Origin: Mumia quercus
GTDB lineage: Bacteria; Actinomycetota; Actinomycetes; Propionibacteriales; Nocardioidaceae
Direction: 5' to 3'
Length of the DNA: 64,000 nt
Assembly: GCF_025506335.1 (NCBI RefSeq)
Contig: NZ_JANZYO010000003.1
Location: forward strand, 310,001 to 374,000
In this document: positions 44,854-53,364 of the stretch, piece after piece
Layout: each line of letters starts with the position of its first letter
Numbering within the stretch: the stretch's first letter is position 1
Notes under the pieces: model-generated
Told to the model about the DNA's origin: nothing
Databases searched by the model: none
The model's input: only the letters and a program-made list of their open reading frames with translations
Translations under genes and position numbers: made by a program

Positions 44854-45846
44854 ATGCGCATCGAGGACATCGACCCGTCGGACGACGCGGCGCTCGAGGC
44901 CTTCTGGGCCCACGAGGCACGTCTCGCCGCCGGCGACCCGTACGACGTCGTCTGGACGCGGGAGGAGCGCAAGGTCCGGGCACGCCTTAGCGACCCCTGG
45001 ACGGAGCGCCAGTACGTGTGGGCGCGCGACGACGACGGCGCGATCGTCGCGACAGCCGAGCTGAACCTGTCGCTCCGGGACAACCTGGAGGTCCTGTGGG
45101 CGGACCTGAGGATCGACCCTGCGCGGCGCGCGGAGGTCGGCCCCTTCCTCGGGGACCTGAAGGACCGCACCCGCCTCTCCGGACGCACGAGGATCGCCGC
45201 CGAGGCGCGGTGGGCGTCTGGCGGCCCCGAAGGCCCTGACGCCGAGCTGCTGCGGGCGCACGGGTTCCGCCTCGGAAACGTCGAGGCGCAGCGCGTGCTC
45301 GACCTGCCGGCCGACGAGGAGCACCTCGAGCGGCTCGCGACACGCACGGCGCCGCACCACGCCTCGTACGCGCTGCGGTCGTGGGTCGGCCCCGTCCCGG
45401 AGGACGTCGTCGACGCCTACGGCGCGATGCGCTCGGTGATGGGGGCCGAGGCGCCGTCGGGGGAGATGGAGTGGGAGGCGGAGGACTTCCCGGCCGATCG
45501 GGTGCGCCACGAGGAGGAGGAGCTGGCCGCGCAGCAGCGCACGTCGGTCACCACCGTCGCGGTCCACGAGGACGGCACGATCGCCGGGCACAGCCAGATC
45601 GTCGTGCCGGGGACCGACCCGGTCAACGCGATGCAGTGGGACACCTTGGTCCTGTCGGCCCACCGGGGTCACCGCCTCGGGCTCGCGATGAAGGTGCAGA
45701 ACCTTCGCACCGCCGCGCACGCCCTCGGTCAGCGCTCCCTGATCCACACCTGGAACGCGGCCGACAACGCCCCGATGATCGCGGTCAACGAGACGCTGGG
45801 GTACCGCCTCGTCGCCATCGCGGGCGTGTTCCGCTGCGACGTCTGA
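44854..45846 (+). CDS. Tandem GNAT-family acetyltransferase
   Basis: 330 residues that look like two GNAT folds: a degenerate N-terminal one (about 1-150) and a C-terminal one with VVPGTDPVNAMQWDTLVLSA and the acetyl-CoA loop HRGHRLGLAMKVQNLRTA (about 268-285), then NAADNAPMIAVNETLGYRLV. The arrangement recalls mycothiol synthase, but the family of double-GNAT proteins is broad and the substrate is unknown. Single gene 51 nt after glmM; its stop lies in a small hairpin shared with the convergent transporter gene. Confidence 0.78.
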   Translation: MRIEDIDPSDDAALEAFWAHEARLAAGDPYDVVWTREERKVRARLSDPWTERQYVWARDDDGAIVATAELNLSLRDNLEVLWADLRIDPARRAEVGPFLGDLKDRTRLSGRTRIAAEARWASGGPEGPDAELLRAHGFRLGNVEAQRVLDLPADEEHLERLATRTAPHHASYALRSWVGPVPEDVVDAYGAMRSVMGAEAPSGEMEWEAEDFPADRVRHEEEELAAQQRTSVTTVAVHEDGTIAGHSQIVVPGTDPVNAMQWDTLVLSAHRGHRLGLAMKVQNLRTAAHALGQRSLIHTWNAADNAPMIAVNETLGYRLVAIAGVFRCDV

Positions 45847-45859
45847 GCGCCCGGCTCAG
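45843..45859. terminator. Compact convergent stem-loop containing both stop codons
   Basis: CTGAGC (45843-45848), loop GCCCG, GCTCAG (45854-45859). The TGA of the GNAT gene (45844-45846) and the complement of the transporter stop (45856-45858) lie in opposite arms. Confidence 0.4.
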
Positions 45860-46737
45860 GCGTCGACGGTGGTCGACGCTCGGTCGCGTACGAGGAAGCG
45901 CGTGAGCACGACGCCCCAGGCGGCGGCGATGAAGAACATCACGAGCCCGTACACCGCGCCCGGGATGGAGATCTCCGTCTCCTCGAGGATCTCGACGGCG
46001 ACGTAGATCGCAAGGGTCGCGTTGTGCACGCCGATCTCGAACGACGAGGCGATGGCCTGGCGCTCGGTGACGCCCGCCCACCGCGGGACGAGGAAGCCGA
46101 CGGCCAGGCTCAGCAGGCAGAACAGGACCGTGATCGCGCCGACCTTGGCGGCGTACTCGCCGACGTTCTCGCGCTGGTCGAGCAGGATGCCGATCACCAG
46201 GACGGCGAGGATCACGGCGGACGCGATGCGCACCGGCTTGTCCATCCGCTCGGCGAAGGCGGGGCGCGCCGACCGTACGGCCATGCCGAGGGCGACGGGC
46301 AGCAGCACGATCGCGAAGACCTCCAGGACCTTGCTGAACTGCAAGGACACGGTGTTGTCGGCGTCGAACCAGGCGATGGCGAGGTTGGTGATGAGGGGCA
46401 GCGACACGATCGCGACGATCGAGTTGATGGCCGTCAGCGAGACGTTCAGCGCGACGTCGCCCCGGAAGAGGTGGCTGTAGAGGTTGGCGCTCGTGCCGCC
46501 GGGGGAGGCGGCGAGCAGCATCATGCCGACGGCCAGCAGCGGCGGCAGGTCGAAGAGCAGGACCAGGCCGAAGCAGATCGCCGGCAGCAGCACGAGCTGA
46601 CAGGCCAGGGCGACGATCACGGCGCGGGGCTGCCGGCCGACGCGACGGAAGTCGTCGACGGTCAGCGAGAGGCCGAGGCCGAACATGATGATGCCGAGGG
46701 CGATCGGGAGCCCGACGGTGCTGAGCGCAGAGTCCAT
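45856..46737 (-). CDS. Bile acid:sodium symporter (BASS) family transporter
   Basis: 293 residues with about nine or ten membrane helices. LLAASPGGTSANLYSHLFRG and the sodium-site segment SSFEIGVHNATLAIYVAVEI are family marks. BASS proteins carry organic anions such as keto acids or pantothenate-like compounds with sodium; the substrate here is unknown, though coaA (pantothenate kinase) is the next gene. The start at Met 46737 (MDSALSTVGLPIALGIIM) is chosen because it leaves a normal first helix. coaA ends 70 nt upstream, so the two may be co-transcribed. Confidence 0.85.
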   Translation of the reverse strand: MDSALSTVGLPIALGIIMFGLGLSLTVDDFRRVGRQPRAVIVALACQLVLLPAICFGLVLLFDLPPLLAVGMMLLAASPGGTSANLYSHLFRGDVALNVSLTAINSIVAIVSLPLITNLAIAWFDADNTVSLQFSKVLEVFAIVLLPVALGMAVRSARPAFAERMDKPVRIASAVILAVLVIGILLDQRENVGEYAAKVGAITVLFCLLSLAVGFLVPRWAGVTERQAIASSFEIGVHNATLAIYVAVEILEETEISIPGAVYGLVMFFIAAAWGVVLTRFLVRDRASTTVDA

Positions 46738-46775
46738 GGCGCACACCCTAGGGGTGACGCACCTCACACCGCGAG

Positions 46776-46817
46776 GGTGGGGAGGGTCAGAGCTTGGGTG
46801 GGGAGGGTCAGAGCTTG
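46776..46817. repeat. Exact 21-bp tandem duplication at the coaA stop
   Basis: The 21-bp unit at 46776-46796 is repeated without change at 46797-46817. The second copy contains the last two codons and stop of coaA; the first copy repeats them outside the gene. It looks like a recent slippage duplication. Confidence 0.9.
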
Positions 46818-47767
46818 CGGAGGCGGATCCAGCGCACGGAGTGGTCGGCGCCCTTGCGCAGCACGAGGGTCGCGCGGCCCCGTGTCGGCTCGATGTTCTC
46901 CTTGAGGTTCGGCCCGTTGATCGAGTCCCACAGCAGCGAGGCCTGGGCGACCGCCGCCTCCTCGTCGAGTGCGCCGTAGCGCACGAAGTACGAGTCCGGG
47001 TCGCGGAAGGCCGTCTCGCGCAGTCGCAGGAACCGCTCTGCGTACCAGCGGCGGATGTCCTTGCGCGCGGCGTCGACGTACACCGAGAAGTCGAAGAAGT
47101 CGCTGATCGCCAGGCCAGGGCGTCCGTCGCCTCGCGTGCGCGCCGGCTGGAGGACGTTGAGCCCTTCGATGAGGACGACGTCGGGCCGGCTCAGCGTGAC
47201 GACCTCGTCCGTGACGTCGTAGCTGAGGTGGGAGTAGACCGGGGCCTCCACGACCTCGCGACCGGACTTCACCGCCATCACGAAGCGCAGCAGCGCCTTG
47301 CGGTCGTACGACTCCGGGAACCCTTTGCGCTCCAGGAGCCCGCGGCGCTCCAGCTCGGCGTTGGGGAGCAGGAAGCCGTCGGTGGTGACGAGCGACACGT
47401 TGCTGTGGGCGTCGTCCTTGGCCAGCAGCTCCCGCAGCAGGCGCGCCGTCGTCGACTTCCCGACGGCCACGGAGCCGGCGATCCCGATCACGTACGGGGT
47501 CCGCTGCGGCTGAGGACGGCGCAGGAACGCCTCGGTGGAGCGGTAGAGCTCGCCCGCGTACCGGACGCGCATGCTGATCAGGCGTGCCAGCGGCACGTAG
47601 ACCTGGCGGACCTCCTCGAGGTCCAGCTCGTCCCCGAGACCGCGCACCTTGTCGATCTCGGCCTGGGTGAGCGGCTGAGGGGCGTCGCCGGCGAGATCGG
47701 CCCAGGCGCGTCGTTCGAGCTCGACGTACGGCGAGGTGTCGCTGGAGCCCGGCTGCGTGACCGACAT
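46808..47767 (-). CDS. coaA: Pantothenate kinase, type I
   Basis: 319 residues; phosphorylates pantothenate, the first committed step of CoA synthesis, and in this class is feedback-inhibited by CoA. P-loop GIAGSVAVGKST (about 95-106), VSLVTTDGFLLPNAELERRG, FDFSVYVDAARKDIRRWYAE. The Met at 47767 with GGGGACC ahead is preferred; a Met three codons upstream is possible. Divergent from glmS with 52 nt between the start codons. Confidence 0.96.
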   Translation of the reverse strand: MSVTQPGSSDTSPYVELERRAWADLAGDAPQPLTQAEIDKVRGLGDELDLEEVRQVYVPLARLISMRVRYAGELYRSTEAFLRRPQPQRTPYVIGIAGSVAVGKSTTARLLRELLAKDDAHSNVSLVTTDGFLLPNAELERRGLLERKGFPESYDRKALLRFVMAVKSGREVVEAPVYSHLSYDVTDEVVTLSRPDVVLIEGLNVLQPARTRGDGRPGLAISDFFDFSVYVDAARKDIRRWYAERFLRLRETAFRDPDSYFVRYGALDEEAAVAQASLLWDSINGPNLKENIEPTRGRATLVLRKGADHSVRWIRLRKL

Positions 47768-47819
47768 GGTCCCCATTGTTGCCGTCGGCCTCGACAAGGC
47801 TGTCGGTACCCTGGAGATC

Positions 47820-49667
47820 ATGTGTGGAATCGTGGGTTACGTCGGTGAACGCTCGGCCCTGGACGTCGTGATGGGAGGGCTTCGCCGCCTGGAGTACCGG
47901 GGGTACGACTCCACCGGGGTCGCCCTGGTCGTCGACGGCCAGATCAGCGCGGCCAAGAAGGTCGGCAAGCTGGCGAACCTCGACAAGGAGCTGGCCGAGC
48001 ACCCGCTCCCGGGCTCGACGACGGGCATCGGGCACACCCGGTGGGCGACGCACGGCCCGCCGAGCGACCGCAACGCCCACCCGCACGTCTCGAACGACCA
48101 CCGCGTGGCCGTCGTCCACAACGGCATCATCGAGAACTTCGCCGACCTGCGTGCCGAGCTCGAGGCCGAGGGCTACGAGTTCACGTCCGACACCGACACC
48201 GAGACCGTCACCCACCTCGTGGACCGCGAGCTGCGCGCCGACGCCCCGGACCTCACCGAGGCCGTGCGCCGCGTGTGCAACCGCCTCGAGGGTGCCTTCA
48301 CCCTCGTCATCGCCGACGGAGCGGACACCGACCGTGTGGTCGGGGCGCGCCGCAACTCGCCGCTGGTGGCAGGCCGCGGCGACGGTGAGAACTTCCTCGC
48401 CTCGGACGTGTCGGCGTTCATCGAGTACACGCGCTCGGCCGTCGAGCTGGGCCAGGACCAGGTCGTGACGATCTCGCGCGACGGCATCGACGTCATCGAC
48501 TTCGACGGCAACCCGGCGCCGGTCACCGAGTACCACGTCGACTGGGACGCCTCGGCCGCCGAGAAGGGCGGCTACGACTGGTTTATGCTCAAGGAGATCG
48601 AGGAGCAGCCGCGCGCCGTCGCCGACACGCTGCTCGGCCGTCACGACGCCGAGGGCCGCCTCGTGCTCGACGAGATGCGGCTGTCCGACGACGAGCTGCG
48701 TGCGATCGACAAGGTGGTCATCATCGGCTGCGGCACCGCCTCGTACGCGGGTATGGTCGCCAAGTACGCGATCGAGCACTGGACCCGCATCCCGTGCGAG
48801 GTCGAGCTCGCCTCGGAGTTCCGCTACCGCGACCCGATCGTCGGACGCTCCACGCTCGTCGTCGCGATCAGCCAGTCCGGCGAGACGGCCGACACCCTCC
48901 AGGCGATCCGCCACGCGCGCCAGCAGGGCTCGAAGGTGCTCGCCATCTGCAACACCAACGGCTCGACGATCCCGCGCGAGTCCGACGCGGTGATCTACAC
49001 GCACGCCGGCCCGGAGATCGCGGTCGCCTCGACCAAGGGCTTCCTCACGCAGCTCATCGCCTGCTACGTGCTCGGCCTCTATCTCTCGCAGGTGCGCGGG
49101 ACGAAGTTCGGGGACGAGATCGGCTCGACCGTCGCCGAGCTCGAGAAGCTGCCCGACGGCGTCCAGGCGCTGCTCGACCGGGCCGACGAGGTCCGTGCGC
49201 TCGCCCACGAGCTCGCCGACCACCGGACCTTCCTCTTCCTCGGGCGCCACGTCGGCTACCCCGTCGCGCTGGAGGGTGCGCTCAAGCTCAAGGAGCTGGC
49301 CTACCTCCACGCCGAGGGATTCGCGGCCGGCGAGCTGAAGCACGGCCCGATCGCCGTGATCGAGCCCGGACTGCCCGTGTTCGTGATCGTGCCGCCCAAG
49401 GGACGCGACCAGCTCCACGAGAAGGTCGTCAGCAACATCCAGGAGATCCGCGCCCGCGGCGCGCGCACCGTCGTGCTCGTCGAGGACGGCGACACGTCGG
49501 TCGACCCGTACGCCGACATCGTGATCCGGCTGCCCCAGGCGCCGACGCTGCTGCAGCCGGTCCTGGCCGCCGTCCCGCTGCAGATCTTCGCCGCGGAGCT
49601 GGCGTCGGTGCTCGGGCACGACGTCGACCAGCCCCGTAACCTCGCCAAGTCCGTCACGGTCGAGTAG
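47820..49667 (+). CDS. glmS: Glutamine-fructose-6-phosphate aminotransferase (isomerizing)
   Basis: 615 residues. Cys2 is the N-terminal nucleophile (MCGIVGYVGERSALDV) after Met removal; the glutaminase domain has GHTRWATHGPPSDRNAHPH. Two SIS domains follow, with AISQSGETADTLQAI and CNTNGSTIPRESDAV; the C-terminus LAKSVTVE closes the active site. It makes glucosamine-6-phosphate, the substrate of GlmM encoded 4 kb upstream. No glmS ribozyme-like region fits in the 52 nt before the start. Confidence 0.98.
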   Translation: MCGIVGYVGERSALDVVMGGLRRLEYRGYDSTGVALVVDGQISAAKKVGKLANLDKELAEHPLPGSTTGIGHTRWATHGPPSDRNAHPHVSNDHRVAVVHNGIIENFADLRAELEAEGYEFTSDTDTETVTHLVDRELRADAPDLTEAVRRVCNRLEGAFTLVIADGADTDRVVGARRNSPLVAGRGDGENFLASDVSAFIEYTRSAVELGQDQVVTISRDGIDVIDFDGNPAPVTEYHVDWDASAAEKGGYDWFMLKEIEEQPRAVADTLLGRHDAEGRLVLDEMRLSDDELRAIDKVVIIGCGTASYAGMVAKYAIEHWTRIPCEVELASEFRYRDPIVGRSTLVVAISQSGETADTLQAIRHARQQGSKVLAICNTNGSTIPRESDAVIYTHAGPEIAVASTKGFLTQLIACYVLGLYLSQVRGTKFGDEIGSTVAELEKLPDGVQALLDRADEVRALAHELADHRTFLFLGRHVGYPVALEGALKLKELAYLHAEGFAAGELKHGPIAVIEPGLPVFVIVPPKGRDQLHEKVVSNIQEIRARGARTVVLVEDGDTSVDPYADIVIRLPQAPTLLQPVLAAVPLQIFAAELASVLGHDVDQPRNLAKSVTVE

Positions 49668-49723
49668 CCGTCAGGGAGGTCCTGCGCCACCAGCGCACGT
49701 CCTCGTCGTGGGAGAGTGCCGAC

Positions 49724-51196
49724 ATGCTGTACGCACACACCGTCGCCGACGTCCGGGCCGCCGAGGCCGCGCTGATGGCGCAGGTCCCGCCGGGCTCCCT
49801 CATGCGCTGGGCGGCCGCGGGACTCGCGGCGTACGTCCGTGAGGTGGCGCCGGGGTCGTCGCCGGTCGTCTTCCTCGTCGGGACGGGCGACAACGGTGGC
49901 GACGCGTTGTTCGCCGCTGCCGAGCTCGCTCGGGAGCGGTACGTCGCCGTCGCGCTCGCCGACCCGGCGCGTGTCCACGTCGCAGGCGCCCAGGCGGCGC
50001 AGGCGGCGGGCTGTCGGTTCGTCGACTCGCCGCGAGGTTTCGCGGTGGTCGTCGACGGCATCGTGGGCATCGGTGGCTCGCCCGGACTGCGTCCGCCCGC
50101 CGACGCGTGGCGCGAGATCCTCCTCGCCGAGCGGCCGTTCGTCATCGCCGTCGACGTGCCGAGCGGTGTCGACGTCGACGGGGCGACGCTGCCGGACAGC
50201 TTCATCCCCGCGGACGCCACGTGCACCTTCGGCACGTACAAGAACGCCCTCCTCGTCGACCCCGCCGCCACGCAGGCCGTGCGCGGCGCGCTGCCGAGGA
50301 TCGTCGACATCGGGCTCGGTCCGTTCCTGCCGCCTCCCTCGGTGGAGGCGCTGACCGCTGCCGACAACCAGGTCCTGCTGGCCGTCCTGCGAGCGACCCT
50401 GGACGGACGCGGCCCGCAGCCGACGCAGAAGTACACGCGGGGCGTCGTCGGTGTCGCCGCAGGCTCTGCCGCGTACGCCGGGGCTGCCCAGCTGTGCGTG
50501 CGCGGCGCGCAGGCAGGCGTCGCCGGCATGGTCCGGTTCGTCGGCGAGCCCGCGCTCGCCGCGCGCGTCGTCGATCGGTGCCCGGAGGTCGTCGCCCACT
50601 CCGACCCGGCGACCCGCGGGCGGGTCCAAGCCTGGGTCGTCGGCTCCGGCGGTGGCGACGACGCGGCCCAGCGGCTCGCGATGGCGCTCGAGGACGAGGT
50701 GCCCGTCGTGGTCGACGCCGACGCGCTCGCGCACCTGCCCGAGCGGTTCTCCGTTCCCGCCCTGCTGACCCCGCACGCCGGCGAGCTGGCCCAGATGCTC
50801 GACGTGGACCGCGCCGAGGTCGAGGCCGACCCGCTCGGGCACGCCACCCGCGCCGCCGAGCGCTGGGGAGCCACGGTGCTCCTCAAGGGCGCCCGTACGC
50901 TCGTCGCCCACCCGGGGGCACCCACACGGGTGAACCTCACGGGCACCCCGTGGCTGGCCACCGCCGGCGCGGGGGACGTGCTCGCCGGGCTCGCGGGGTC
51001 GTTCCTCGCCGCAGGCGCCCACCCGCGTGACGCCGGCTCGCTCGCCGCCTTCGTGCACGGCGCCGCAGCCGTCGCAGCCTCGGGCGGGGGCCCGGTCACC
51101 GCCGGCCAGGTCGCCGACGCCGTCCCCGCCACGATCGCCGCCTGGCGCAACGGGACGCTCCTCGAGACGCAGGTGCGGGACTGGAGGGACCAGTGA
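49724..51196 (+). CDS. nnr: Bifunctional NAD(P)H-hydrate epimerase / ADP-dependent dehydratase
   Basis: 490 residues; repairs hydrated NADH and NADPH. Epimerase half (1 to about 215): VVFLVGTGDNGGDALFAA and VDVPSGVDVDGATL. Dehydratase half (about 225-485): LTPHAGELAQML, LLKGARTLVAHPG and TPWLATAGAGDVLAGLAGSF, of ribokinase-like fold. It follows glmS by 56 nt and overlaps alr by 4 nt (GTGA). In several relatives acpS lies between glmS and this gene; it is absent here. Confidence 0.95.
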   Translation: MLYAHTVADVRAAEAALMAQVPPGSLMRWAAAGLAAYVREVAPGSSPVVFLVGTGDNGGDALFAAAELARERYVAVALADPARVHVAGAQAAQAAGCRFVDSPRGFAVVVDGIVGIGGSPGLRPPADAWREILLAERPFVIAVDVPSGVDVDGATLPDSFIPADATCTFGTYKNALLVDPAATQAVRGALPRIVDIGLGPFLPPPSVEALTAADNQVLLAVLRATLDGRGPQPTQKYTRGVVGVAAGSAAYAGAAQLCVRGAQAGVAGMVRFVGEPALAARVVDRCPEVVAHSDPATRGRVQAWVVGSGGGDDAAQRLAMALEDEVPVVVDADALAHLPERFSVPALLTPHAGELAQMLDVDRAEVEADPLGHATRAAERWGATVLLKGARTLVAHPGAPTRVNLTGTPWLATAGAGDVLAGLAGSFLAAGAHPRDAGSLAAFVHGAAAVAASGGGPVTAGQVADAVPATIAAWRNGTLLETQVRDWRDQ

Positions 51197-52338
51197 GCGC
51201 GCCCGCGGAGGCGGTCGTCGACCTCGACGCCTACCGAGCCAACCTCGCGCGTCTCCGCGAGGCTGCGCCGACCGCCGCGCAGATGGCGGTCGTCAAGGCG
51301 GACGCGTACGGGCACGGGGCGGTCGAGATCGGTGCCGCAGCCCGTCAGGCCGGCGCGGAGTGGCTCGGCGTCGCCACGCTTGAGGAGGCTCGGCTGCTGC
51401 GGACGGCCGGCGACAAGGGCGCCGTGCTGGCGTGGCTGAACCCGGCCGACGCCGACCTCGCCCCCGCCATCGACGCAGGCGTCGACGTCGCGGCCGGGTC
51501 CGTGGAGCAGCTCGACGCGGTGCTCGGGGCCGGCGCCGCGACACGGCCGCGCGTCCACCTCAAGGTCGACACCGGCATGGCCCGAGGCGGCGTACGGGGT
51601 GCCGAGCTGAGCGCCCTCCTCGCGGCCGCGGCGGACGCGCAGCGTGCGGGACGGATCGAGGTCGCCGGGATCTTCTCCCACCTCGCCTGCGCCGACGAGC
51701 CCGCGAGCCCCGTCAACGACGCCCAGGAGCACGCGTTCGCCGCTGCCGTCGAGGAGCTCGCGTCGTTCGGTGTCGAGCCGCCGCTGCGCCACCTCGCGAA
51801 CTCGGCGGCGACCCTGACGCGTCCCAGCGTCCACCTCGACGCCGTCCGGGTCGGGATCGCCTCGTACGGGATCAGTCCCGGGCCCGCGCTCGGGACCCCG
51901 GCAGAGCTCGGCCTGACCCCGGTCATGACGTTGCGCACCGCGCTCGCGCTCGTGCGCAGGGTCCCGCCCGGCACCGGCGTCTCGTACGGCCACACGTACG
52001 TGACCAAGCGAGAGACGACGCTCGGCCTCATCCCGATCGGCTACGGCGACGGACTCCTCCGCGCCGCCTCCAACCGTGCCTCCGCGCTCGTCAACGGTGT
52101 GCTGGTGCCGGTGGCCGGACGGGTGTGCATGGACCAGGTCGTGCTCGACCTCGGCGACACCCCGGCCAAGCGCGGTGACGAGGTGGTCCTCTTCGGGCCC
52201 GGCTCGCGCGGCGAGCCGCTCGCCGAGGACTGGGCGGAGGCGGCCTCGACGATCGGCTACGAGGTCGTCACTAGGCTGGGAGGCAGGATCGTGCGCCGTC
52301 ACGCGGGCACGGTCGCGACGACCAGCACCGGGGGCTGA
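51193..52338 (+). CDS. alr: Alanine racemase
   Basis: 381 residues, PLP enzyme making D-alanine for peptidoglycan. PLP lysine K35 in AVVKADAYGHGAVEI and the opposite-face base Y265 in GVSYGHTYVTKRET are both present; also HLKVDTGMARGGVRG and RVCMDQVVLDLGD. GTG start overlaps nnr; hydrolase gene 12 nt downstream. Placement fits the nnr-alr-tsaE order common in actinobacteria. Confidence 0.97.
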   Translation: MSAPAEAVVDLDAYRANLARLREAAPTAAQMAVVKADAYGHGAVEIGAAARQAGAEWLGVATLEEARLLRTAGDKGAVLAWLNPADADLAPAIDAGVDVAAGSVEQLDAVLGAGAATRPRVHLKVDTGMARGGVRGAELSALLAAAADAQRAGRIEVAGIFSHLACADEPASPVNDAQEHAFAAAVEELASFGVEPPLRHLANSAATLTRPSVHLDAVRVGIASYGISPGPALGTPAELGLTPVMTLRTALALVRRVPPGTGVSYGHTYVTKRETTLGLIPIGYGDGLLRAASNRASALVNGVLVPVAGRVCMDQVVLDLGDTPAKRGDEVVLFGPGSRGEPLAEDWAEAASTIGYEVVTRLGGRIVRRHAGTVATTSTGG

Positions 52339-52350
52339 CAGGAGGCACCG

Positions 52351-53364
52351 ATGGAGTGGCGCAGGCTCGGGACCTACGCAGCCGTCGCCGCGGGCACCCT
52401 CGCCGCCGCAGGCGCCACCGCGGCAGCGGCGCGCGTCGCCACGGATCGCAGGCGCGCGCGGCGCAGGGCCAGGCGCGGCGACGCGATGGAGTTCGGGACG
52501 TTGCACGTCCCCGCAGTGACCGTGCACGCGACGGACGGCGTTCCGCTCCACGTGGAGGTCGAGGAGCCGGAGGACCCCGAGGCGTACGAGGCGGCGGGGC
52601 TGCCTACCGTCGTCTTCGCGCACGGCTGGGTGCTCGACCTCAACTGCTGGCACTACCAGCGCGCGGCGCTGCGCGGGCGGGTCCGGATGGTCCTGTACGA
52701 CCAGCGCGAGCACGGCAGCTCCGGCGACGCGACGCCCGAGTCGTGCACGCTCGACCAGCTCGGGGACGACCTGAAGTCGGTCGTCGACGCCGTCGCCCCC
52801 ACCGGACCTCTCGTCCTGGTCGGGCACTCGATGGGTGCCATGACCGTGATGTCGTTCGCCGCCCAGTACGGCGAGCTGGTCCGCGACCGGGTCGCCGCCG
52901 TCGTGCTGATGGGGACGAGCGCGGGCGACCTCATGCGCCCGACCGACCCGCTGGCCCGGCTGCAGCCGTGGCTCCAGCGCTTCGGCCCGCTGCTCGCCCA
53001 GGCGCGCCGCGTCGACTCGTTCCCGGTCACGCGCGCGTTCGCGATCGGCCCCGCGTCGCCGGCGAAGTACGCCGACATGACCGATGAGATGATCACCCGC
53101 TCGCGGCCCTCCGCTCTGTGGGACTTCGCCGGCAACTTCGTCGACCTCGACCTGTACGACGCGCTGCCGGCGCTGCCCGGCAAGCACACCGTCGTCATCG
53201 GCGGCACCAAGGACAAGCTCACCCCGATGCGGCACTCGCGCCGGCTGGCCGAGCTGATCGACGGGTCGGAGCTGCTGACCCTCGAGGGAGCAGGACACAT
53301 GATGATGCTCGAGCGCCACGAGGAGGTCACTGCGGTGATCGAGACCCTCTGGGAGGGTGCGTGA
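52351..53364 (+). CDS. Alpha/beta hydrolase with N-terminal hydrophobic anchor
   Basis: 337 residues. The first 45 residues hold a hydrophobic Ala-rich helix followed by [11 protein letters not shown], so it is probably anchored with the enzyme domain on one side of the membrane. Catalytic triad: Ser in VLVGHSMGAMTVM, Asp in GGTKDKLTPMR, His in EGAGHMMMLERHEE; oxyanion loop FAHGWVLDLNCW. Hydrolases at this position between alr and tsaE are common in actinobacteria, but the substrate is not known. Its stop overlaps the start of the next gene by 4 nt (GTGA). Confidence 0.88.
   Translation: MEWRRLGTYAAVAAGTLAAAGATAAAARVATDRRRARRRARRGDAMEFGTLHVPAVTVHATDGVPLHVEVEEPEDPEAYEAAGLPTVVFAHGWVLDLNCWHYQRAALRGRVRMVLYDQREHGSSGDATPESCTLDQLGDDLKSVVDAVAPTGPLVLVGHSMGAMTVMSFAAQYGELVRDRVAAVVLMGTSAGDLMRPTDPLARLQPWLQRFGPLLAQARRVDSFPVTRAFAIGPASPAKYADMTDEMITRSRPSALWDFAGNFVDLDLYDALPALPGKHTVVIGGTKDKLTPMRHSRRLAELIDGSELLTLEGAGHMMMLERHEEVTAVIETLWEGA

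Noticed and set aside
46764-49619. 951-codon frame antisense to glmS and in another frame of coaA
   Set aside because: Both glmS and coaA have complete catalytic motifs in their own frames; this frame has none.
49654-53319. 1221-codon frame antisense to nnr, alr and the hydrolase gene
   Set aside because: Composition artefact; the three sense genes carry all expected active-site residues.
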